Assembly: GCA_022829145.1 (NCBI GenBank)
Contig: CM040753.1
Location: forward strand, 4,300,149-4,364,148
Direction of reading: 5' to 3'
Source of the DNA: Albula goreensis
Taxonomy: Eukaryota; Chordata; Actinopteri; Albuliformes; Albulidae
DNA: 64,000 bases
The number at the start of each line of letters is the position of its first letter. The first letter of the stretch is position 1. The position numbers and the translations under genes are program-made. Below, in pieces: positions 24,835 through 57,158 of this stretch. The notes under the pieces were generated by a model that was not told the DNA's origin, ran no database searches, and was given only the letters and a program-made list of their open reading frames with translations.

Positions 24835-25169
24835 TTAGATTTTTCCATTTCTGGAAATGTGTCTTTGGCTTCACCAGGTTACACAAAGTATAAGAAAACA
24901 CACAATAAGACAATCAAAATGGGGGAGGGGGAGAATTAAAGCATATCAAAATGCATAACACAGGACACACAATCACAACATACACATTAACACGAACACA
25001 GCAAGAGCTTCAAGTACAAACCAGTTATCGAAGTGACACACAAAATCGCCACGAGTCATAAGCAGAATATTGTCATAACTCTCATATCATCTCATCTGCT
25101 GTATGAAACAGACATTCTAAATGCACAGTTCTCACTATGTGCTCATGGTTAATGACAGCGATCACTTAC

Positions 25170-25219
25170 CTCATGTTGTGACTGTTGAGCATTCTCAGCA
25201 ACCTGTTCCTCTTTATATA
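25170..25219 (-). promoter_or_regulatory. pks core promoter: TATA box and non-coding first exon
   Basis: On the minus strand, TATATAAA (25219-25212) is followed after about 25-30 bp by a short leader ending at 25170 with a strong donor (GAG|GTAAGT). The leader has no usable ATG of its own leading into the PKS frame, so this looks like a non-coding exon 1 spliced to the exon carrying the start codon at 24587. The acceptor is not certain. Confidence 0.6.
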
Positions 25220-25440
25220 GGTTCTTTCATCTGATAATCGATCCCTACAGTTAGGAGGCGAGGTAACGGGGGGGGGCGTCCAGGAACAGTCGGATTTCTA
25301 TATCATTTCCTGTGTGTAAGACAATGTCTTTGCTTATTTAAGGGTAACCTGTGCTCTGAGTGGTTTTGCTCATAATGACAAAGAGCCTTTATTTTGGCAA
25401 TCTGTAACAGAAGCCTGTAATTGGAGGGTTAAGTGTGGAG

Positions 25441-25488
25441 GTAAGGTCAGCCTCCAGTGCCCAGGTAAGGTCAGCCTCCAGTGCCCAG
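25441..25488 (+). repeat. Perfect 2 x 24-bp tandem duplication
   Basis: Two identical 24-bp units beginning GTAAGGTCAGCC, about 220 bp upstream of the pks TATA box. Confidence 0.9.
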
Positions 25489-28400
25489 GTGATACAGTGC
25501 TTACACACAAAGACACAAAGACCACTCTTTCCATTTTCTCTGCACTTTAATTAGTCTGAGCTGAACCTGCTGTATGTGTGTAGATGATTTTGATATACAT
25601 TATTGACTAATTTACTCATGTATTCATTATATTAACATGAACTGGACATATCAGAAAATCTCTCATTATCTTCCTTGCTGGGACTGATTTCACAAAAAAA
25701 ATGTTTTACAGTTGTTTTGATGTTATGGTGATCTTTCTGAATTTTCAAGGAGAATCTTCTGTCACTGTAGACATTCTGATGGTCCTCATTCATCGAAAAG
25801 TGGAGGCTTACCGTGTGCTTTACTCAGATAAAATGTGTATTTTTACTGCCATTTCATCAGATACAGTATATTTTAACCTGCACACAACAATGATGTGAGT
25901 CTGTGTGGACAGAGTCTACATTTTATTAGATTGTACATGGTGAGAGTGTGTGTGTGTGGAGGGGCTCTGTAATGGGGGGCATACTTTTGTCCCCCCAATA
26001 ACACAGGCCTGTTGTATTTTTGTATCTAGTTTCTCTAATTAAGACGTAGTGAGTCGTGTCCCCCCCCAATATCCAACTCTCTCCTTCGCTCCCGTGTGTG
26101 TGTGACAGAAAGAAATGTTTGAGGACAATTTGTATGCTAAAATCAATCTTTTTGCATGAGAGCAAAAACACTCACCATGACAAATGTCTCCAGCCCTTTT
26201 CTTTGGGATATATAGTAACCTAGGACCCGCACACTGGCACACATTACACGCACCCTAATAAACTCAAAACAAGGCCGAAATACAGTTTCATTTTGCTGAT
26301 TTAATTTGAAATCTGTCTGGGACCTGGTGATTCGGAGACACCGTTTAAGAGTGTCCTTTTAAAAAAAAAAAAAAAAAAAAAAGGGAAGTGAACCAATTTA
26401 TAACATTTTAAGAAGTTACTTTATCCTGTGATACGCTACGCAGAATTACACATGGTAAAAACGTTGGAGAAATGCGACTATGTAATGATACGCTTTCAAG
26501 GAAATGTGTGTCACCGAATCACCGATAGTCCTTTCAATAGACAAGTGTTCAACAAAGGGGGCCTTGTTGAATTAGTAGGTCATTGGAACACCCCCAAACG
26601 CAGCTCTAAGTATACCCTTAGAGTTGGCTAAACAAAGGACCCACATTCCAATTACCTGAAATGGAAACCTGAAGGATTGGCAATAAAAATGTTTCGGAGA
26701 GTTTTATAACAGGGGTTGTCACGCATGATCCACGCCAACTTCTGTATGTAAGAAACAACAAACACTATGATATCTTTGAGCTAATGCAGGCTTTTGTTAT
26801 AGCCTGGAGCTAAAAATACAGTGCAATTCAACCATGCAACTTCACTCAAAACGTTGATTACAGGTGTTTCAGTGCTGGGCTTACAGCAAACGCCTGTATC
26901 CACACTGGCTCTTCTTGGACACACCTGGAGACCCCTGGTGTACAGCACAGTGCACAGTCCTATACCTGACAAACCCTTTTAAATGGTGTGCTCATTCACC
27001 AACAGATCTAAATGCAATGACCATTTCTGAAAATTATGAAGACAATTACATTGCATTTGTGTACACTTTCAGTTGGCTTTGAGCAAAAAGGAGCCTAAAC
27101 AATAGAAATTTATTCACATCGGTTCACCTTTGATCTCCATTACTCCGATGCACAGTTGTAGAAGCCAGGTGAGATGACACATGCTGGGTCAGCAAGCAAA
27201 CAGGAACATTTTGAAAAATAATATTTGATCTAAAAGTGAGACTGGTTCAACTGTACAACAACCTTATTCACTTAGTGATGCCCTGGGAATCAAAGAAAAG
27301 AGTCACTTCATGGGATTATATGGCCAAATCAGGTCTAGGAGATGATTAGGTGGTCAGACAAATAGCCAGCTTTTTACCTGGGACCTGAGAATTAATACCC
27401 ACAATTCTTTGCAAAATGCCAGGGGACTTTCAGTGACCATATGCCCTCAATGTTGTCAAGCACACAAGCAAGATAAATTGCCAGAATATGCTTTATTTCA
27501 GATTCAAATCTCCATTTATGATTCAGACAGACAAAGCACCTGGGGGTTCATTTAAAAACCAAAACAACGCAGTTTCTGACAGATAATCCTAACATACACT
27601 TATATACAGCCGCCCCTTTCAGATCCTGCGCAGTCACAGAGCAAGGGACAGGGATTAAAAACCTGTAACTGAGGCCAGATAAAATCCAAAGTACTTTATA
27701 AAGTACATAAATAAGTTACACACTGGATAAAAGATAGGTTACACCCAAAACTATGACTATATTTGTCATGTGACATCCCCCTTATAGTGACAACACTGAC
27801 TTCATTTTGACTGGGAAAAAAAAAAAAAAAAAAAAAGGCGAGGAGAGTCAATTCACTTCAACTCAGGACATAGTTCGCTGCAAACTGTACTCTCACCAAA
27901 AATATTTCAAAATAATGGACCTTCAATTTAAATCTGAAGGCTGTTTTTATTGTAATAATGGTGTGTGAAAACTGTACACAGAAGCCTATGTTGGAAAAAA
28001 CTGGGACCTTTTTGGAATTCTTAATGTTAACACACCCTTCTCAGGAAAGTGAAATGAATATGAACAGAATACAGGCTCCCTGACAACAAGGCCTCGTCAC
28101 ATTTTACATTCTCTTATCTACAGCATTTCAGAAATCTTCCTGTGGACAGAAGAGGAGGACCAAGACACAAGCCTGGCCATGTGACTGTGCATCACTTTGG
28201 AACAGAAGGGCTCAGCCATTCCAATGTGTCCGACAGTACTGTGTGACATCACAGTCAGTGATCCTATTCCCATACATTTGCCAAGAGGAGAATAAGGAAG
28301 GCTGCAATGTAAAAGTAACTTCTTCCACTAACTCTCCTACTCCAGGTCCCACACTGAAAAAAATAAGAAAAAAGGAAAAACAAGTGCATGTACAGCCTGT

Positions 28401-28610
28401 AAATTAAAAGCTACCCATGACGGATTGGCTCAAATGCTTGAAGTTTTTACTTTTGAGGTCAACATCTTATTTGATTACATGCATGGGGGTGTAACCCTGC
28501 TCAGCAAGCACCTAAACGTGCTTTGGACAAGAAAATGGAGGCCTCTGAGCCGTGAGACACACACAGCTAAGATGGCCACATGACATGGGCTGTGCCACCT
28601 ATGGGAGTTA

Positions 28611-28616
28611 TTTATT
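28611..28616 (-). terminator. Candidate poly(A) signal of yme1l1
   Basis: AATAAA on the minus strand about 390 bp past the stop codon. More distal candidates exist, so the choice is tentative. Confidence 0.35.
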
Positions 28617-29003
28617 GCACTGTTTCCGGAGCCTGCAGAGCTCAAATTCACCAGCGGAGAGGGAAATTCTTTCACTGGCTTTGAGTGTCTGAGGAGAACA
28701 CTGACCAGCAGAGCTGCTTCAGTTCTGGAGGTCCAGTCCATTGGCTGTGCCAAAGATAATGAGGACTTGGAAGGGGAACTCTTGACAGAGATGAAATGAA
28801 ATGTTGTATACTAATAAAGACACTGAAAGTAATGAAAGGGTGTATTCGGTGTTCGTACTTATGTAGGGAAAAAGATAAAAACCCAATATCCATGTTTTTT
28901 TCCCCTCCCCCCAAGGTTCCTGTTCCACTGTTCTGATGCATATGTGTTTATTTACACTGAGAAATCCCACACGCTGTCCCATGCCTTCCCTCTAGGGGGC
29001 GCA

Positions 29004-42721
<13,718 letters not shown>

Positions 42722-44993
42722 CTTCTCCAGTTCTAGATCGAATAAACTAGCTAGATACTAAGATGTTTGCCCCTGTGGCTTAATTATAAACGCCGTCCTT
42801 TCTGCTTTTCACACTTGTTTCTAACCTCCTCTAGTCTGACGATTATGAAAATGGCTTCGTCAAGAGGTCAGACCGAAGACTCCTATTATTGTTGAGGTAG
42901 AGGTTTAAACAAGTCTTCCTGTACAGAATAAGAAGTTCCGGTTACGGGTCCTGCTTCAGTAGACTTCAGTAGTTCAAATAATACAGGAAGAAGGCGTTAG
43001 CCAATACGGTTTTGTTTCAAATATCTTTTTTATAAAGGTTTTTTCAGACTGCTCAGAGCTACTACTACCGGTTTAAATATTATTACGTCAGTCACCGGTC
43101 GGATGGATGGTGCCCCTCATGTGCAGAGTTACGAAAAGCATTTAATGACACTGGCTGATATAATGACTGAATTTAGAACTTAGATGGCTGCATTTAAAGA
43201 GAGCAATACAGTAAATTTCAAGAATCTATTTAAAATTTTCTTACATCAGCACAAGAAGGGGACACAGGAGAAATTAGTGTAAGATAACATGTGAAAGTAA
43301 TTTTGTCCTATAGGTATATAAAAGTTTACATAAGCTAAATAATCACCATAGATGGGTTAAATAGTTTGTTCTTATGTAAGTAGTTATTTCCATCACAAAT
43401 CAACCCATACTCCCACCTGATTCACTTCATTTTTAGTTGATTTTTGTGTACAGTGACTACAACATCCAGCATATTTGATATTAAAATAAATGTCCTAGTC
43501 TAAACATTTTTTGAGTTATGTACCTCAGAACACATGGAGGTTCCATTTTTAGCAGATAAAATTTATTGATTGAATTTATAGCCATTTTAAACCCTGATTA
43601 CTACCTTGCTTATAAACATTAAGACATGGAAGTTGCAACACTGAAAAAATACCTTTTTTACATGTTGTAGATAAATAAACTCACAACTATCGTTTTGATA
43701 TATGAATCAAAAGGCATATGCACAATCAAATTCGCAAGAAATCATAGTCATGATGATTGAACTGAAATCTAATAAAATTTTATAAAACCAACACTATCAT
43801 AATGCAAACTGGTTTACACAGTTTTCTCAGAGAAATTGCATATAAAATCAGGGAGGATACAATGTTGTCCTGTGGTTGGGGGCTTTGCCAGATGGAGAAG
43901 ATGCTATACATATGGGGGAAAAAAGCATTCCAAATGAAAGGGCTTCTTTTGCCTTACATGTTTTTATCTGACTCCACATCCAGCCTGCCAAACTTACGCA
44001 CGCTGATCTGCCATGTTTGGGGGAATTGGCATGTGGGGTAGATTTTTGTGAACACATGCATACAGATACATACTGCGTTTGGGGTTCAGGGAATAGCAAA
44101 GCCAGAATTTTTCTTTCTGTGTCCATTTTGTATATAGTTGCCTTCATGTAATTAATATACAATTTCATATGAATTTCAAATTCATTTTAACTTTGGTTCA
44201 TAGTTGTCTTATAATGTAATTATATTATCATATGATTGTATAACATAGATCGAATTTGTAATAATAATAATAATAATAGAAATGCAATTCCAAATGCAAG
44301 CACTTGACACGATGTTACCTGAAAATACAATGCCATGCATATCGTTTAAAATAAAACTGTTTAAAATACTGTAATCATAATAAATATACGACAAAATGTG
44401 GACTGAATTTAGGCTGAATTAGACACAAAACAAAACAAAACATTGTATGTGGTGTTCGGCAGAAAAATGGCAAATACATTCAATTTCAACTTTGTATAGG
44501 TGCCCGAGCTGATGCCTGTTTAAAAAAACAGTTCGTTACTCGTCCTTAGGTTTTCATGAATAAGTGCATTTTATTGTTTTTCGATGTAAATTTTAAATCT
44601 TGACAGTACTCTAAATCAATAACTTAGGTTGTTGCACATTAGGATTTAGGGAGTACACAGGCTTTGGCAAGTATGCATCACATAGGGCCCCAAGGTGGAG
44701 CGGATTTCAAATTTTCAAAACATTGCCTATGGTCAGGTGTTTGTTGTTGTGATAGAAGAAAAACCGCTTAGCCTTTTTTCTTGAGAGGGCAACAAAGTGA
44801 AGTGGCCTGGATTGTACTAAAGCGACCTTTGCTAGCAGTTTGTTTTAAGTTTAACGTAGTCGAGCTAATTTGTACAGCATTTGTAATCTCCGTCGCTGTG
44901 CACCATTAGAAATACATTTGATTTCCAGCTCTCATTTTGACATTAGCTCGCTATCGCTAGCTAGCTTGACTGGCTAACGTTAGTGAGGTAGTT
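42722..44993. promoter_or_regulatory. Divergent promoter region between yme1l1 and mastl
   Basis: A 2.3 kb region between two start codons on opposite strands. It must carry both promoters and 5' UTRs. Mostly AT-rich; no TATA box was evident close to either start, as expected for housekeeping genes. No other gene seen. Confidence 0.6.
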
Positions 44994-52552
<7,559 letters not shown>

Positions 52553-53213
52553 GAGGAAAGTGTGGCCTCCGTCCTTCTCCCCGCTGTCCTCTCGGCTTCC
52601 CCTAGAGGTCCAAAATCAGATCTGAAAACAAGGCATAATGGGGAAAGGTTTCATATCCACCTTTCCATACTCTCACTGTATGACATGCTAAAGGTATCTG
52701 CAAAAGAGATTTTTATTATGATGGGTATCTATATTTTATGGTGAATGCTGAACAGGTGGATTTGAAATCTGTATAATGAAGGATCGTTGGTTCAAATTAA
52801 TCTATAAACACTAAAATAATGATTTAATATATGCTGGCACATTCTCATTAACTTTTATTTAAATGAGGTTTAGAAAATTTTATGACTACTAGATGGTGTT
52901 TTAGGTAAAAAAAATTTCAGAAGTTGTTTATATTTTATGTGTTCTGTCTGTCTGTTACCTGTGTGGTTTGTTTTAAGATATTTGTGATGCAGTACTTTTG
53001 AACCTTCAGTGTTGTGGCTTTGGTCAGCTACTGCTGGAGATTGTCTCAACAAACAGCTGCCAGTGTCAGACTTTTGTTTTTTTTTTTCTGGTATGTGCAA
53101 TCATTTTATCTCCATTTCAGTTTTCAACTGAAAATCTGTTTTTGCTCGAAACAGGTGTTTATTAAGGAAAACGTTCTACAACGGACGCTTGGGCAACCGG
53201 AATACTGTCTAAT

Positions 53214-53219
53214 AATAAA
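53214..53219 (+). terminator. Candidate poly(A) signal of mastl
   Basis: AATAAA about 660 bp after the stop codon. A second candidate lies near 53425. Positional evidence only. Confidence 0.45.
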
Positions 53220-53685
53220 CGTAATGTAATTGCCATCTTGTTTGACTGCCCAAGTCACCTGCAAATAGTATCAGGCTTATAATTAGTGGATGATGAGGCT
53301 ATTGAATTTGCATCCAATTGCTAACATTGGGAAGACTTCACCAGAATTTCATAATTTTCATTTGGTTATATTTTTATTGTTTTTAAGTTAACGTTTCATG
53401 ATCGCAAACTCTGAAAATAATTGAAAATAAAATGTACAAACATGTTTTTGTACTATGCATGTTTAGAGAGAGGGCGGAGGGGGGGAGGGTGATTCAGTCA
53501 AACATCACTGGATCTTCCAAGTACATGTAACTGGTTTGCATGCCACAGTACACAAAAAAATGCCACGGGATTATAAGTACCTTTCTCACCAATCGGGCAC
53601 ACGGTTCACGAAACAGGAAGTGGGTCTTAAAATGCCAAACATTTGTACTGGGAGCCATGGGCTGTTTTCCTTCCCGTCATGAGTT

Positions 53686-53707
53686 GGGGGGTGGGGGTGG
53701 GGGTGGG
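53686..53707 (+). other. Putative G-quadruplex motif
   Basis: Four G runs of 6, 5, 5 and 3 separated by single T residues, which fits the classical quadruplex pattern with one-base loops. It lies about 0.5 kb downstream of the candidate mastl poly(A) signal. Confidence 0.7.
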
Positions 53708-56700
53708 TGTGAAAAACGTTTCCCGAAAAAATAACCGCGGGCCTCGGTGCAACCAGCTGGCACAGACGCAGCTGAGATAAAGAGCCGTTGTCTTTGTGCC
53801 GCTTGTGGTTTTTCTGTATTTTGCATCACAAGAAAAATGTTCAAAATGTACGGACCACAGCCTAAGGCCGTTTGGAAATGCCTGGCTCCTCAGTCTCCTC
53901 TGGCTCTCACTGCTCCACATGCATGAAAAGCACAAGCGTTAAAGCACAGCTCTTCTCTCAGAGCCCTCGTTCCCTGTCATTAATGGTGGGGATCACCCAC
54001 AATTAATCTGGAGAAACCATGCTACATCCCTCACTCGTTTATTTCATCAAGCTGCCTTTAAAGGTGTCTATTCTTGCAGCAAAAGTCAATCATTCAAGTC
54101 AAAAGTGTCCCTTTTGCATCTGTACGGTTCACTGCCACTGTTGATGGTCATGTGTATTTTAAGGTTTCCTATTTAAAGGTTTTTGTTTCTGTCAAGCTGC
54201 AACTTTTGCTTATGCATAGGCAATAATTTTACATTGTTTCAAAATAAAAGTATCTTTGGATATGGTTATCAGGATGATGGAAAGGCATTCCTTTTTTGCT
54301 TGTGATTTGCATGGAAAAAGATTTGTACGAATGCACTCATTGATGGAAATATAGCGGTTTTTGAGATTTCTATTCAAGTTGTTCTGTAATGACATTTCCT
54401 TGTAAAATCTACCATACAGATCTACTGCCTTCATCCTCGCTCTTGCATGAACAGAGCCTTTGTCAACATGGAGCAGGTGGAGGTGAAGACCTCCCCTAGT
54501 GTGTGCTACTGTTTCATTAAAGCCCAGTTATTAATACACATGTTCATGTTCTCTTTTTTCACCATGCCAGTTCAGCACTTTGACCTTATCTATCTGCGTC
54601 TGTCAGACAATGTGTTTCACATTGCTAACCTGGACTCTGTGATCTGTGTTACCTCTGTGATGCCGAAGATCTCACAGGCCCATTCTAGCTAAGCATGACT
54701 GATAAAATAGAATCAGAGAATGGTGATGTGGTGAAGTCCTGTCTCTACATATCCTCCGTAACTTTATGAACAGGGTAGCAACATTGCATCTTTGGAAAAA
54801 AAAAAAAAAAAAAAACACTTACAAATAGTTTGAGCAAGTCATAGAATTTACAGGCAAAATACTCAAAACTGGATTGTCAGTTTTGGGACTTGGATCATTG
54901 TTCAAACACAATTTTTAAACTACAGGGTTTGACATGTAGCTGAAAAACATCATTATCACACAAAGTGGCCTGTATATTTGATAATGGGCAGTAATGATTA
55001 GTGAGAGAATTGAATTCCCACAAATTCCATGAGAGACTAGAGATAATTTAACTGCACATTCTTGGAAATGATTTTTAAAATGAAGGTTTGAATAACTGGT
55101 GGGAAAAATTAACCAAGACTGAAATGTTAATACAAAAAAACAAACAAACAGACAAGTCTGGTAATACACTTGAGACAACAAAGAAAAACACTTGAAAAAG
55201 TTAATGAAACTTTTATTCATGCTTTGGACAGTATTACTAATATTCTAACTGCCTGCGTTAGGCCAGGAAAAAGTGAGAAAGCTTTAATTTAAATACAAAG
55301 GTAATATATGCATTAAGAAAATGTCTGTAGAACTGTACACATGGTGCAGTTGCAAACCCAAACGTTATATTACAGATTATTTTTGAATATATAGTTCTAT
55401 TCTCAGCAATATAAGTACATTTAAGTGCAATTAAAATATTACACATCTTTATATTTTCTCAATCATGTCTGTACATCTATTAACAGTATTCAACAGCTTC
55501 TACTAATAGCAGGGGAAAAAAACATTTTGTTGTTTTAAATCTGTAGGTGTAATTCTAAAATTGCTAAAAATGTTAACATTAAAAATGGATTGAAATTTGT
55601 ACATGATCATCTTTGGTCCACCACGATTCACATTTCCATGGGCATGCGTCTCAGTGTCTCTTTAGGGGCTTTTCACCAGAAAACCCTGATACTGGCTTTG
55701 TGGCTAAGGATACATTTCTTTCTTAAATAAAATGTTACTGTAATCTTTAAATCAATTTCAGTTTTGAAGTAACTGATCTAGCGAGGCCTTAAAAGTTTCA
55801 ATATTACAAGGGAGGGGGGGGGACAGTAGCTTGACAGCAGCAGTGGATGCTCCAATCTCTTTTGTCTTTAGGTCTTTGCTATGGCAGTGTTAGCATCACC
55901 AACACTGGGGCTAAGTTGCAGCCCTGAATCTACGCCCAACTGTCGAGCCACCAAACTGGAACAGCTTTGCCACAAAAATCTGGGCATCCCTCATGAAATC
56001 TGCATGTCCTGAGGGCATGTGACAACCATTGCACGTTTTTCCATCTGATTTGGGTTAAACTTCATCAAGTTATTTATTCATTTAAATTTATGAGGGTTAA
56101 TTAGCCATACAAGCCAACTCTTCCTTGGAAATGCCCCTACCTGGACCCTGGTGTGGTGCTAATTTTCTGATGCACAACTCAGTCTCTCCAAAAACCTGAC
56201 ATCACTCTTTTGTTTTCAGGGTAAACATCATTTGGGAGCGATGGAAATGCAAATGGTGTATAGACTAGACTTAAATTACACAACACAACCCGACTCTGGG
56301 ACAAGAAATAGCCAGACTAGGTTTGCAACAGCTACTGTCAATATATCAATAAAGCTTGACACACAGATCATGTACTAGAATAAAATCCATTAGCAGCTAC
56401 TGGGGAATAAAAACCCAAGCCTGTATTACAGCTTAATTATACCCTGTTCAGAGGATCAGTCGCCCTGTGACTTTATTTTGGATGGTAACAGGTATACATA
56501 TTGAATCAACACGACAACTGGATTAGAGGTATCACTTATAGGAGCTGCAGTTCATCCAGTGATTTGACTGCAGATCTATTATTATTTGGCAGCTATTTCT
56601 GCATAACCAATAAAAAAAAAGCGGTGTATGGTCTTCATAGCTGTTTGTTACTGAGCGTCATTGGTTTTGCCATGAGTATGATGTTAATGTTCTTCACTCC

Positions 56701-57158
56701 CGAAGGTGGGATAAATGATATCTTCATGGGTTTACAAAACTTTTTTTAATTTTTAAACATCATAGTAAAAGTCAAATTTTTAACCAACACAAAAGTGCTA
56801 CAATCAAACCATTAAAAACAAAAAAACGTTCATCCAGCTAAACCTAATTTCTTTACTTCACAAGTTACTGCTACCTGTCCAATTCCACGGCTACCGACTA
56901 TTGTATGAACACAAGTCATGACCAAAGTTGCAGTTTAGTACATTCACATTTTTTATCTTCTCTGTATGACTAAAACCCATTTCTGGCCTCGGGCGATGCC
57001 ACTCAGCGGGTTCTTTGCCAGCAGTGCCTCAGTAATAGTGCAAAAGCGAGTTGAACACACAAAAGAAAGCAAAAACGAAGCTACGTCCATCAAGGAACGG
57101 ACGACTGCAAATGCCCTCATCATAGTGCATGTCCAAGGGACAACCGTCACTTCAGTCT

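Larger units (their letters stand above)
25220..29003. other. Intergenic region between pks promoter and yme1l1 3' end
   Basis: No supportable gene. It contains a 24-bp tandem duplication (25441-25488), long A tracts (about 26359-26381 and 27808-27836) and, at its right end, the yme1l1 3' UTR. Confidence 0.6.
52553..57158. other. Convergent 3' intergenic region, mastl and acbd5
   Basis: The left part is the mastl 3' UTR. The right part is probably a long acbd5 3' UTR (minus-strand AATAAA candidates near 56472, 56072 and 55212). It also contains a G-rich quadruplex-like motif and an A tract at about 54795-54814. Open frames here have no supporting splice sites or recognisable motifs. Confidence 0.55.

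Noticed and set aside
53627-53935. 102-codon minus-strand frame with Thr-Pro repeats
   Set aside because: The repeats are only the translated G-rich quadruplex motif; no splice sites or homology seen.
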